Below are positions 20,161-29,482 of a DNA stretch of 33,366 nucleotides, in pieces. The stretch's first letter is position 1. The number at the start of each line of letters is the position of its first letter. The notes below the pieces were generated by a model. That model worked only from the letters and a program-made list of their open reading frames with translations. It was not told where the DNA came from and made no database searches. Made by a program: the position numbers and the translations under genes. This stretch comes from a virus, in IMG/VR virus record IMGVR_UViG_3300030012_000639, positions 1 through 33,366 of that record, one strand, 5' to 3'.

Positions 20161-23100
20161 TTACGGGGATAAACTAAGCTCGTCAAAAATTCTAAGGATT
20201 CTCTCTGGCATAGAGGCTTGTTCTGGGGTTAAGTTAGCCAATTCATCTCTAATTCTTTCACTAGCTTTTTGATTTTCTTCACTTCCTATATTTTCGAATC
20301 TACCTGCAGCAATAGCAGCTGTAACTTGGTACATAGCTAAAACAGGTAACTTTAACTCTTCTGCTCTGAGATAAGCTCTTAATTTAGCAGGATCAGAGAC
20401 AATCTGTCCTAAATATTTTGCTCGAGAAGCTGTTAATTCTTCAACAAACACATCTCTTGCAATACCAATTCTAGTTGCTGTCAAATCTAGAGGACCAAAA
20501 ATTGCTCTTCTAGCTCTATCTAAAAATCCTGTTCCTTTAGGACCTCTCGCTCTTAAATCACTTTGATCTAGTTTTGATTGCTCTCTAGCTAGTTTTTCTA
20601 AAGGATTCCCTGCAAATCCTTTTTGTTTATTTACTAGTCTAGCTAATATTCTTAAATCTTTAGCATATCTAAATGCTTCATCCTTTCCCACTATAGGCTC
20701 TAAAAATCTAGCAGCTTCTCTATCTGTACTAAAAGGTGTCAGAATTAAATTATTTAATTTTTCAATGTTAAATGTAGAATCAGCACCCGCTGCTAACCTC
20801 ATTCGTCTTCCACGAGCAGTTGGTCTAAACTGTCTCCCTCGCATTTTTAAAACTACTTCTTCAGCAAAATATTGTTGTAATGCTGACCTTAAATCAGGAT
20901 ATTCTTCTGCCATCTCTCCTATGCTATTTACGAATTTAGCTAAAGGAGTTTCTCGAATATTTTGTGCACCTGTGATTGAAAGATTAAAATAATTATCAAG
21001 AGCTTGAGTTAACGTTGGTATTGTTCCATCTGCGTTCGTAAGTTTTTCTAACTCTCTATTTATACCTCGAATGTTAGCCTGAGATTTTGTAACAGCTTCT
21101 TGTGCATTGCTTAAAAATTCTTTGTAATTAGTAAATTTGACAAAATCTTCTGGAAATAAAGCTCTTAGTTGTTCTTCATTGTTTTTTAATATTTTATTAA
21201 AACGACTGGCAGCTTCTGCAGGAGTGCTTCCATCAAGATCTACTTCTCTTTGTATTGCTTCTAAAACAGTGTTTTTTATAGACTGTAGCTTTTCTAAACC
21301 CCCGTCTTGTCTGCTTATAAATTCAGTTAAAGCTCTTACTTGACCAGGGTTTGTCGTTCTAATAAAAGTACCTATTTCTGACTCATCTTTATTAGCTAAA
21401 TCTACTAAAAATCTAGCAGATAGATCTTGTTGTTTATCAGAAAGTTGTTGAGCTAAAAATTGGTATTCAGATCCAACCTGTTCGTAAACTTTTTGCATAC
21501 TTTCAGGAGCTGTTCTTCCTGTTTGAAGTTTATACATTACACGGAAATTATCATCTATAGCTCTATCTATGTCGTCTAATAGAGCTTGACCTTTTTCGCG
21601 AATAACTTTATTAGGATGTCCTGATATTGCAGCAGATAAATTTTCCCTAGTTAGAATCAATTCTCTTTGAGTAAAATCTCTTTGAGGTAAAAAAGTTTTA
21701 GTTACTGGGTCTCTCCCTTGACCTAATAACAGTTGTATAGATATACCTTCTTGTTCTCTGTTGGGTAGAATATCACGGATAAATTGTTCAGCTTCTGTAG
21801 CATCTGCAGATCCAAAAACCACGCCTTCTTGTTTATTTGCATTTAAAAAATCATCAAGGGATGCTTTTATATATTTAGGTAATTTTACTGTTGCTTTAGG
21901 GTCGTTATAAATGTCCCTTTCTAAAACACCTCCGATTTGAGAACGGACATCTTCTAATTCATCACTGCGTTGTACAATAAGTCTAGATTTACTGTCGGGA
22001 AACGCTTGACTTTGTGCAGTTTGTACACGTTCTTGTATCGTTTCAGCAGATTCTTGTCTAGCTTTACGAGATAAGTCTGTGTTGAAAACATTTTCTAATT
22101 TTTGTAAAGACATCTTATCAGCTAATCCTCTTTCTTCTTCAGATAGCTGATCTACAAGTCGTTTAGATTTTATACCTGTAAATACGTCATTTAATGTTTC
22201 TTTAGAAATCCCTAGATCTTGTGCATCTCTAGGATTGAGTCCTGCTTTTCTTAAAATGTCTCTATAAAATTGTTCTAAAGCTATAGAATTAGTTTGATGA
22301 AACTTCTCTAACCTTCTTGCTACTGGAGAATCCACTAAAACATCGCTTAATAATTCTTCGAATGCCAAAATTCTTTCGTTATCAGAGAGTTGTCCGAGAC
22401 TTATTTCTTGATTTTTTAAAACTTGAGCTATTCTAGTTGAAGCATCTTCAGTAAAATTACGAATTTCTGTGGGAGATAGTTCAGCCTCTGATAAAGCATC
22501 ACCGATAACTGCTCCACTTTCATCAATAACTTCTGCTACTCTTTTTCTCATCTCAGGACTTACTTCTTCTGGTAAAGCATCTCCTCTAGCAATACCCCTG
22601 ATGTTTTCGCCTAAAACTCTAGACTCAACTATCATTTCGTCAATGATTTCGCTTTGAACAGGACGACCTGTTAATTTACCCCACATAGCTCCTAACGATC
22701 TTAGGAAAACATCTCCCCCTGCACCAAACATTAGAGCAGCTTGAAACAGGGCTTGTGAATCATCAACAGCTCTTTCGAAAGTAAGATCTGGCTGAACATT
22801 GCCACCAGCTTCTGTTGAGCCTAAAGCTAATAACCCGAATCGTGTTACAGCCTCACCCGAAGCAGCTCCAAGCGACGTTAATCCAATTTCTTTAACAGAA
22901 TCTAATATTGTGTTTGGAGGGGTATAAGAATCAATTCCTGTTTCTATGTCTGCTCGTTTTCTTGCAAGTCTTTTTTGTATTCTATTGCGAGCTATTTTTC
23001 CAGCTATAGTTACTAAACCTCCCCCTACAATTAAACCGCCTCCTTCTTGTACTCCAAACTTAGCAAGTTCTCTTAAAGCTGGAGAAAAATCTCCTTCTAA

Positions 23101-23958
23101 CATCCCCTCTACTGGTTGTACGTTAGATACTGGCAACCATGCTGGTTCTCCTGTATCAGGGTCAGTAGGGTTATATTTACTTTTTATTAACAACCCTTGT
23201 TGTATATCAAGAGGGTTGATCGGAACTACTTGAGCAGTAGGATCAAACGGTCTAATAATATTCATATACTCATCAGGAGTATTAAATACTGGAGATACAC
23301 TTACTCTATAAAAATGCTCAGAGTCTATGGGTGCAAAGTCTTCATATGATTTCTCTATAAACTGAGGTTTTACCCCACGTAAAACAAGAGCTTGTCTTTG
23401 GTCTTCATTAGACTCAAAAAACATATTTCTTAAAACCTCAACACCTTGGCTTACAGCAAAACCACCTACACCTAAAGCTGGTTGTACAGAGTACGGGACT
23501 AATGGTTGTTCGTCTTTTTCTCTTTTTTGATATTCAGAGGCTTGTAAACCTTGTTGTGTATTTAATTGAATACGAGCTAAAAAGTTTTCATATACAGGAT
23601 TTACTGTTTCTAAATCAGACCTTAATTTATCTACACTGACGCCTTGTTGCGTAACTTTATCTATTAACTCTTGATCATTTAGAACCTGATTTAAGACAGC
23701 TGCTAATTTAAAATGATCAGCATTAGAAATAGCAACGTTTCCCTTTCCCTCAACTTCTTTAACGAGATTGCTTCTCGGTCCTCCTGATTCAATTAACTGT
23801 CTAGGAGTAAAAGATTTTAAATTACCCTCTTTATCTAAATACTGAGAATTTCCAACAAACTCTTCGTCATCTAAAAAACCAGTAATTCCTGCTTCATTAG
23901 CTATCTGATTAAATAATTCAGAATTATAAAAATCATCTTTTGTAATTAAAAAAGACAT
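20161..23958 (-). CDS. Very long internal virion-type protein (1265 aa)
   Basis: The longest gene of the window. The product is mostly helical with long charged coiled-coil stretches. A Gly-rich hydrophobic segment (GGGLIVGGGLVTIAG, about 303-317) and a second near 400-425 could contact a membrane. Length, composition and position among tail and lysis genes fit podovirus internal core proteins that leave the capsid with the genome, such as T7 gp15/gp16 or P22 gp16/gp20-type ejection proteins. I see no lytic transglycosylase motif. The ATG at 23958 directly follows the stop of the 749-aa gene. Confidence 0.6.
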   Translation of the reverse strand: MSFLITKDDFYNSELFNQIANEAGITGFLDDEEFVGNSQYLDKEGNLKSFTPRQLIESGGPRSNLVKEVEGKGNVAISNADHFKLAAVLNQVLNDQELIDKVTQQGVSVDKLRSDLETVNPVYENFLARIQLNTQQGLQASEYQKREKDEQPLVPYSVQPALGVGGFAVSQGVEVLRNMFFESNEDQRQALVLRGVKPQFIEKSYEDFAPIDSEHFYRVSVSPVFNTPDEYMNIIRPFDPTAQVVPINPLDIQQGLLIKSKYNPTDPDTGEPAWLPVSNVQPVEGMLEGDFSPALRELAKFGVQEGGGLIVGGGLVTIAGKIARNRIQKRLARKRADIETGIDSYTPPNTILDSVKEIGLTSLGAASGEAVTRFGLLALGSTEAGGNVQPDLTFERAVDDSQALFQAALMFGAGGDVFLRSLGAMWGKLTGRPVQSEIIDEMIVESRVLGENIRGIARGDALPEEVSPEMRKRVAEVIDESGAVIGDALSEAELSPTEIRNFTEDASTRIAQVLKNQEISLGQLSDNERILAFEELLSDVLVDSPVARRLEKFHQTNSIALEQFYRDILRKAGLNPRDAQDLGISKETLNDVFTGIKSKRLVDQLSEEERGLADKMSLQKLENVFNTDLSRKARQESAETIQERVQTAQSQAFPDSKSRLIVQRSDELEDVRSQIGGVLERDIYNDPKATVKLPKYIKASLDDFLNANKQEGVVFGSADATEAEQFIRDILPNREQEGISIQLLLGQGRDPVTKTFLPQRDFTQRELILTRENLSAAISGHPNKVIREKGQALLDDIDRAIDDNFRVMYKLQTGRTAPESMQKVYEQVGSEYQFLAQQLSDKQQDLSARFLVDLANKDESEIGTFIRTTNPGQVRALTEFISRQDGGLEKLQSIKNTVLEAIQREVDLDGSTPAEAASRFNKILKNNEEQLRALFPEDFVKFTNYKEFLSNAQEAVTKSQANIRGINRELEKLTNADGTIPTLTQALDNYFNLSITGAQNIRETPLAKFVNSIGEMAEEYPDLRSALQQYFAEEVVLKMRGRQFRPTARGRRMRLAAGADSTFNIEKLNNLILTPFSTDREAARFLEPIVGKDEAFRYAKDLRILARLVNKQKGFAGNPLEKLAREQSKLDQSDLRARGPKGTGFLDRARRAIFGPLDLTATRIGIARDVFVEELTASRAKYLGQIVSDPAKLRAYLRAEELKLPVLAMYQVTAAIAAGRFENIGSEENQKASERIRDELANLTPEQASMPERILRIFDELSLSP

Positions 23959-26208
23959 CTAAGGCTTCACTGACTCTAATGTTTGACCAAACGCCCCTGT
24001 AGCCTTTGTTGGTTTTGCAGGTTTAGGTTTGAGAGCTTCAGCTTGTTTACTTCTTTTACCAGGAGTTGTTCCAGTTGCTAAATCGTATCTCATCAGATTT
24101 AAATATCGTCCGAGCCTACGAAGCTCTTCATCATCTCCAAACAAAATTTCTCTACTAAGTGTAGACGGTATAAACATTTGTAATTCAGGACTATATATAA
24201 GAGATGAAGTAATACCACCCATATTACGTTGTATGTCGCCTCTTATTTTTCTTCGTAATCGACCAACTTCTGCAGGGTCTTGACTATTATACAGACGATC
24301 TTGATCAGATTCAGGACCGAGATCTAAATTATAACGAGCTGCAATATCATCCCGTATATCTTCAAGAATCATTTCTCGTTGAGATTGATCTAAATTAGGT
24401 AACTCATCAATTTTTCTTAAAGTAGCACTATAACCAGCTCGTCCATCAACATCTCTAATTGCGTCGAATAAAGCACCACTTAAATTATCCATTACAACAG
24501 AGGGAGATCCGTCTTCAAAACCTAGTGTTTGTAGATTAAGTGCGACGTCTCTATCAGAGATCCTAGATAAAGATTCGCCTCTAGCCGTAGCTAATAAAAA
24601 TGCTAATCTTATTTGAGCAGCCCCATAAAATTTTGTATCTTGTAAATATTTAGTTAACTCATCTTTATCGTAGTTAAGCCAACTAGTGCTATCTGCTGGA
24701 GATACCCCTGACTCATCTTTTATTTTTAAAAGTTCATTAACAACTCTATTACGTCTTGAAGCTATTTGATTTTCTTCACCACTTTCTAAAGCTGCTTGAT
24801 ACCCTGTTATACTATCTGCTAATGTTTTAGCAGCACTTTCTGGATCTACATTTTGATCTATAAAAGTATCAAAAACAGTGGTGTCATCGGTATTTTCTGG
24901 AAGATTGTAAAGTTGTCGTAACTTGCTTCCGAAAGCTCTTATGTTTCTATCTAATACATCAGCTAAATTTGCTGCGTATTGAGTAGAGCCTGTTGTTATA
25001 CTTTCATCTAAACCTTTCACCATTCCAGATTTTTCATCGTATACGGCATTTCCCATACCTAAACGATCCATAATCTGGACACCTAACCGACCTAAACTTC
25101 TTGTAGCTTCTCGTCTAGTTTCTAAATCTTTTAGAGCATCTTGTTGTGACTTAGCTAATCTATTAGGAACAGCTCTGTCAGTAGTTAAATCGACAGTAGA
25201 AACTAAATTATACCCCTCTTGTCTCATTTGGGCGACAGTCTTAAATGAACCATCGTCTGTAAGAACTACTCTTTGTATTTTAGGTCGATTAGTTTTAGGG
25301 TCTCTAACTTTACGAAGACTAACTTCATAAAGTTGACCGTCAGTAATACCACCAGAATCTTGAAAAGTTTTAGTTGTAACTTCTCCAAGATCCCCATCTA
25401 ACAAAGTCATTCGACTATTACGATAGTACTGTCCCTTTGGAACTATCTCATTGGTTCCTTGTTGTAGATCAAAACTAGGATCATTGTTACTTTTAATCCA
25501 CGTATTACCTTCTTCGTCTCTTAAAGCTTCAGTTTGATAAGCTATTAGTTCGCCTGTTTTCTTATCTTCTTTAAAACCGTTAACCGTAACAGTAGTAAGT
25601 TTTGGATCTACTTTAGCAGCTGCTGTTCCTCTAGCTTGGCTTCTTTTTAAAGCTGCATCTGCTTTTAATTTATCTAAATCAGCTAATGTTTTAGAAGCAC
25701 CCTGTACCGATTTAATATAAGCGTCAGCTGCATCTGAGTCATCATCATCGAAAGCTAACCCAGGAGCATATTGAATAGCTTGTTGTAAAATATTACCAAG
25801 CGCAGTTTTAGTTTTTGGAGCGGATAATTGAGGTAACGCTTTATCTATTCCTGCTAAACGTTGTCTTCTTAAAGCATCTATTATTCCTTGAGGACTATCT
25901 GCTTTTGTAGGTAAAGTTTCTGTTGTATCTAAGGGTATTTGAGCTTGTTTTACAAAAGGATCTTCTTTAAATAAAAGTTTTTCTAATCCTGGTATTCTGC
26001 CTAAACCAGATAAAGCTAATCCTGCTGCTGATGGAGCAAGAGCACCTAATAAAGCTCCCTTTAAAGCGTCCTTAGAGTCTTTTTCTCTTCGTATAGTAGG
26101 AGTAGGGGAGAAAGAAAAACCCCGAGCAGGGGTAATCGTAGGAGCTTTTACGAGGTCTGCGATACCTCCCCCGCCTATATTAAAACCGAAGTTTTGTCGT
26201 TGAGCCAC
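23959..26208 (-). CDS. Probable internal/ejection virion protein (749 aa), GTG start
   Basis: Unrecognised, probably structural. The N-terminal 60 residues include a small Gly/Ala-rich hydrophobic stretch (ALLGALAPSAAGLALSGLG, about 51-69). The middle contains a beta-rich part (about 200-345) and the C-terminal half is helical. The tail is Lys/Pro/Ala-rich (about 720-742). The start is GTG at 26208, sharing one base with the TAG of the gene before. Such large proteins in series are typical of the DNA-ejection apparatus of podoviruses. Function is inferred from position and composition only. Confidence 0.6.
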   Translation of the reverse strand: MAQRQNFGFNIGGGGIADLVKAPTITPARGFSFSPTPTIRREKDSKDALKGALLGALAPSAAGLALSGLGRIPGLEKLLFKEDPFVKQAQIPLDTTETLPTKADSPQGIIDALRRQRLAGIDKALPQLSAPKTKTALGNILQQAIQYAPGLAFDDDDSDAADAYIKSVQGASKTLADLDKLKADAALKRSQARGTAAAKVDPKLTTVTVNGFKEDKKTGELIAYQTEALRDEEGNTWIKSNNDPSFDLQQGTNEIVPKGQYYRNSRMTLLDGDLGEVTTKTFQDSGGITDGQLYEVSLRKVRDPKTNRPKIQRVVLTDDGSFKTVAQMRQEGYNLVSTVDLTTDRAVPNRLAKSQQDALKDLETRREATRSLGRLGVQIMDRLGMGNAVYDEKSGMVKGLDESITTGSTQYAANLADVLDRNIRAFGSKLRQLYNLPENTDDTTVFDTFIDQNVDPESAAKTLADSITGYQAALESGEENQIASRRNRVVNELLKIKDESGVSPADSTSWLNYDKDELTKYLQDTKFYGAAQIRLAFLLATARGESLSRISDRDVALNLQTLGFEDGSPSVVMDNLSGALFDAIRDVDGRAGYSATLRKIDELPNLDQSQREMILEDIRDDIAARYNLDLGPESDQDRLYNSQDPAEVGRLRRKIRGDIQRNMGGITSSLIYSPELQMFIPSTLSREILFGDDEELRRLGRYLNLMRYDLATGTTPGKRSKQAEALKPKPAKPTKATGAFGQTLESVKP

Positions 26209-27740
26209 TATGCTGTACCTAACTTACGAGAGGACATTGGGAAACGTGACGCGAGTCCTCCACGTTTTGCTTTGGCAGGATTAAAACCCATTTTTCTTAC
26301 AACATCAGGAGCTTTTTTAGCTAATGCAGCTAATCCTTTATTTGGTATTGGTCGACCACCCTCTTGCATACCAACACCATAACTTTGATAAGCCCCTGTT
26401 CCACCAAACGGTGATCTTTGTGCAGTTCCTGAGTAACCCGTTCCACCAGCAAGTGGCCCTGCACCAGTTAAGAAATTTGCAAAACCAGACATAAGTTGTT
26501 GCGGTAAATTATATTGACCAACAAAGTTTTGATAATTTAAATCTAGTTGTGCTTGATTTCTAGCACGATTCATTGCACCAACATTCATTAAATTACTAAC
26601 ATCTTGCTGTTGTAACTGAGGTAATGTAGCTGCATAACCAGACATAGCTTGAGCACCTTGTTGCTGACCACCAGCTAATTGACCAGCTAAACCACTAAGT
26701 TGTTGAGCAGCTTGAACACCAGCTTGTCCTAATTGTTGCCCTGCCCCAGTTCCCATACTAAATAATTGTTGCCCACCAGATTGTAATGCACCAGCTGTAC
26801 CTCTTTGTGCTGCACCTGTTTGACCTGCCAACCCAGATAATAATGAAGCAAGCCCAGTTGCTGCACCAGCTCGTTGCGCACCAAGACCTGCTATTTGAGC
26901 ACCGGCACCTGCCTCAGCACCTCGTTGTCTAGCAAACTCACCTAATGCAGCACCTCTAGCACCTTCAAACCCTCGGCTACGAATACCTGCTATTGCATCA
27001 AATAAACCACGCTGTTCTGCTATTTGTCTTTCTTGTGCTCCTAAACGTGAACGAGATCCTCCGAAAGCACCTGTACTAACTTCTGCTGCATCACTAGCAA
27101 TATCTCTTTGTGCTGCTGCTTTTTCTAAATCTTTAATTGTTTGCTGTACAACTTTTTCTTCATATGGATCCATAAAACGATCAATATCAGCTGTATCGAA
27201 ACCAGCTGTACTAGCACGAGCTTTTTGTAATGCTTCTTCTATGAACGGACTTTGTAACCCTTCAGCTCTTCGCGCTTGTGCCTCTGCCTCTCGTAAACCA
27301 GTAAGTTCAGTTCCTTCTGCTTCTGAGGCTTTTCTAATTGCATCAGTAGTAAAATCAACACCCGTATCTAATCCAGCACGTGTGTAATCTTCTCCTTGTT
27401 GCAAAGCTCTTAATAACTGTGACTTTGCTTCCGAAGTTCCACCGGCTAACGTAGCAAGAGCTTCTTCTGTTAACCCTGAAGCCCTAGAAAAATATGGTTG
27501 GAAAGCTCCTAATCCTTGATCTGAAAGTTGCATAGCAAGTTCTTCTCTAGGAGAAAACCCTGCAATCCGCTCACCTGTATAAGTAAATGGAGAAGTATCA
27601 GCCCCACCTAATCCTTCAATCTGACTTCGATAATATTGTTCAACAAGCGGTAGCAAACCTAAACGTTCTTGTCCCCCTGTTAAAAGATTATATACAAGCC
27701 TATCGGGAGCCTGATAACTAAATGCTGTTTCGTTAGCCAT
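26208..27740 (-). CDS. Ala/Gln/Gly-rich virion protein (510 aa)
   Basis: Unnamed virion-type protein. Its N-terminal part has the feature 'FTYTGERIAGFSPREELAM' (about 52-70), typical of a protein present in many marine phages. Residues 180-260 are a helical region with 'MDPYEEKVVQQTIKDLE'. Then about 280-390 is very rich in Ala, Gln and Gly with 'AGAQIAGLGAQRAG'-like repeats, a composition shared with internal virion proteins of T7-like phages. The C-terminus has GMQEGGRPIPNKGL, a motif echoed in the neighbouring 298-aa and 458-aa proteins, and a basic tail. ATG 27740 follows the gene before by 2 bases. Confidence 0.65.
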   Translation of the reverse strand: MANETAFSYQAPDRLVYNLLTGGQERLGLLPLVEQYYRSQIEGLGGADTSPFTYTGERIAGFSPREELAMQLSDQGLGAFQPYFSRASGLTEEALATLAGGTSEAKSQLLRALQQGEDYTRAGLDTGVDFTTDAIRKASEAEGTELTGLREAEAQARRAEGLQSPFIEEALQKARASTAGFDTADIDRFMDPYEEKVVQQTIKDLEKAAAQRDIASDAAEVSTGAFGGSRSRLGAQERQIAEQRGLFDAIAGIRSRGFEGARGAALGEFARQRGAEAGAGAQIAGLGAQRAGAATGLASLLSGLAGQTGAAQRGTAGALQSGGQQLFSMGTGAGQQLGQAGVQAAQQLSGLAGQLAGGQQQGAQAMSGYAATLPQLQQQDVSNLMNVGAMNRARNQAQLDLNYQNFVGQYNLPQQLMSGFANFLTGAGPLAGGTGYSGTAQRSPFGGTGAYQSYGVGMQEGGRPIPNKGLAALAKKAPDVVRKMGFNPAKAKRGGLASRFPMSSRKLGTA

Positions 27741-27742
27741 GT

Positions 27743-28639
27743 TTATTTACCAAAATTTATTCTATCAAGAGCAGCGATACCTTTATCAAAATCACCGCCT
27801 CCCATACGTTTTACACCTTTATGCGATACAACATATTCTTTATCGCTTGCCCATATCGGCACTAAATCTTCTTTTGGGCCTCCTGGCCCATCAACCTCGC
27901 CCCCTCCTATAAACATTTTACGATTTAAAAGTGTCCCACCATCTTGCATACCTATACGTTGTGCTCGTATTTGTTTTGTTTTAAACGGCTTAGGTTTTAC
28001 AGCACGGATTATCGGATCAGGGTCTTCGTCTAATGGATTAAATATTTCTTGAGCTAAGATATTACCAAGTGAAGTAACTAAAGTAGAAATAGCTTTTTGT
28101 TTCGCATTATCAGCAGCTTTGCTATCTTCTAAAGCTGCGTCTATAACAGGATCTGATTCACCTGTTACTACAGGTTGATTTAGTGATGGAGCTTTAAGAG
28201 GTTCTGTTGGATCAAAACCACCAGATTGTAAAAGTTCGGTTTTAGTTAATGCTCTTTCTGCACTACCTGACGGAATATTGATTTCACTTTCTGTATCTGT
28301 ATCAATATATCTATTTTGAAAAAGACGATACAGTTGATCAAAATCCTCTAGTGTTTCTGGTCGTCTCCCTGTACTAGCTTTTTCTGACATTTCGCGTAGT
28401 GGTGCGTCTACTGTTTTACGATATTCTTCGTTAAGAGCATCAACTAATTTACCACCACCTAATTCACCGATACCCGTATTAGCACCGTAAGTCGCATATT
28501 TATTTAATATTTCAGTAGTAATATCAGGAGAGATACCTATCTCCTGGTTTTGTTCTATCATCTTACGAGCGTTAGATTCAGGATTAATCATAGACTCCAT
28601 AAGAGAGTCACGCTGTTTATCAGTGAAGATGCTACTCAT
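27743..28639 (-). CDS. Virion-associated protein with 'VDGPGG...EYVV' C-terminus (298 aa)
   Basis: The C-terminal 60 residues carry GMQDGGTLL, then GGGEVDGPGGPKEDLVPIWA and EYVVS, followed by a short helical end. This block (V-x-GPG, acidic, S/D-x-x-EYV) is familiar to me from unnamed structural proteins of marine phages, where it is placed at protein C-termini. The first 240 residues are helical and polar. ATG 28639 overlaps the DUF5824-like gene by 4 bases. Probably part of the particle, possibly an internal or tail-associated component; no biochemical role is known to me. Confidence 0.6.
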   Translation of the reverse strand: MSSIFTDKQRDSLMESMINPESNARKMIEQNQEIGISPDITTEILNKYATYGANTGIGELGGGKLVDALNEEYRKTVDAPLREMSEKASTGRRPETLEDFDQLYRLFQNRYIDTDTESEINIPSGSAERALTKTELLQSGGFDPTEPLKAPSLNQPVVTGESDPVIDAALEDSKAADNAKQKAISTLVTSLGNILAQEIFNPLDEDPDPIIRAVKPKPFKTKQIRAQRIGMQDGGTLLNRKMFIGGGEVDGPGGPKEDLVPIWASDKEYVVSHKGVKRMGGGDFDKGIAALDRINFGK

Positions 28640-28929
28640 GCTTTCTTTGTTTTCTTCGCTTTAGGTTTAGCTTTAGTTTTACTAGCAGCTTTTTTACCTT
28701 TCATAATATCTTTATCAACAGTAGCTGCTTTACCGCCTGTAAGAACAGAATTTACACGGGCCATGGCCCATTGATGTTGAGAAGTTCCAGGACGATGCCC
28801 TGTTTTATAAGCTGCTAACCCTCGTTTATATACTCTAGCAAGCTGACCAGCGGTTACTTTTTTGCCTTTTTTACGAGCTGCATCAGCTTTGTTAGAAAGT
28901 GCTTTTTTAGTTTTTGCTGAAAGACTCAT
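28636..28929 (-). CDS. DUF5824-like basic protein (97 aa)
   Basis: Small, strongly basic protein. The central block (about 28-65), 'LARVYKRGLAAYKTGHRPG' followed by 'QHQWAMARVNSVLTGG', matches what I remember of DUF5824, a family found in marine phages and giant viruses. The C-terminus is a Lys/Ala repeat (KAASKTKAKPKAKKTKKA) resembling a histone tail and should bind DNA. ATG 28929 overlaps the gene before by 4 bases. It sits within the virion operon, so it may be packaged with or bind the genome. Family assignment is from memory. Confidence 0.65.
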   Translation of the reverse strand: MSLSAKTKKALSNKADAARKKGKKVTAGQLARVYKRGLAAYKTGHRPGTSQHQWAMARVNSVLTGGKAATVDKDIMKGKKAASKTKAKPKAKKTKKA

Positions 28930-29159
28930 GCTTTTGTCCCAAACCTCTCTCTAAATCTACGAGTATATTTAGACTCTATAGTTTTCCTACGCTTACCTTT
29001 TTTCTTATCAGTAGAAAATTTATAAGCAGTAGGATCGTCCATCGCTTTCTTTTTGTTTTTAGCTATTTCTTTCTTTCGTTTTGCTTTTTCTTTCGAAGAA
29101 AGACCAGCTAAATATTTTGCAGGAACTTTAGGCTTTTTCTTCGTCTTTTTTACACTCAT
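28926..29159 (-). CDS. DUF5872-like Lys/Arg-rich protein (77 aa)
   Basis: Very basic (about 40% Lys+Arg). The start reads VPAKYLAGLSSKEKAKRKKE (11-30) and the end has KYTRRFRERFG. The 'VPxxYxxgLsxxdkxkqxxei' pattern followed by Lys-rich sequence recalls DUF5872, a short basic protein of phages and large DNA viruses. It is translationally coupled to the equally basic DUF5824-like gene on one side and the 108-aa gene on the other. Likely DNA-binding inside the capsid or during packaging, by inference. Confidence 0.55.
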   Translation of the reverse strand: MSVKKTKKKPKVPAKYLAGLSSKEKAKRKKEIAKNKKKAMDDPTAYKFSTDKKKGKRRKTIESKYTRRFRERFGTKA

Positions 29160-29482
29160 AACGCCACTACTATGTTGCCATTATTTATGACTTGAACTGT
29201 GCCCACGCTCCCTGTTGCGCTCAGTCCAGACGTGTCTGGCGTCGAAATATTCTGCCAAACGTTGCCTAAATATACCTGAAGAACCTCCTCTGTAGTATTC
29301 CAAATTATAGACCCTGCTTGGAAACTTAACTCATCTCTTCTAGCACTGGTAAACTGTGGAGTAGCATCAGGATCTACCGCTCCTAAACTAAGCTCTAATA
29401 AACGAACACTTCTGTTATACGTTTCTGAACGAACAGTTTCTCCTTGAGAAAACGGTAACGTGCCTTGTAATAATTTACTCAT
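29156..29482 (-). CDS. Small beta-rich tail-associated protein (108 aa)
   Basis: Unrecognised. The sequence is Ser/Thr/Val-rich, with a central WNTTEEVLQVYLGNVWQNIS segment (about 61-80) like the beta-strand 'W-N-x-x-E-x-x-L-x-V-Y' element common at the C-terminus of phage tail or fibre proteins, where it describes a trimeric-like tip. ATG 29482 overlaps the stop of the stabilisation protein by 4 bases. A minor tail or head-tail adapter decoration is the best guess from sequence style and place. Confidence 0.55.
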   Translation of the reverse strand: MSKLLQGTLPFSQGETVRSETYNRSVRLLELSLGAVDPDATPQFTSARRDELSFQAGSIIWNTTEEVLQVYLGNVWQNISTPDTSGLSATGSVGTVQVINNGNIVVAL

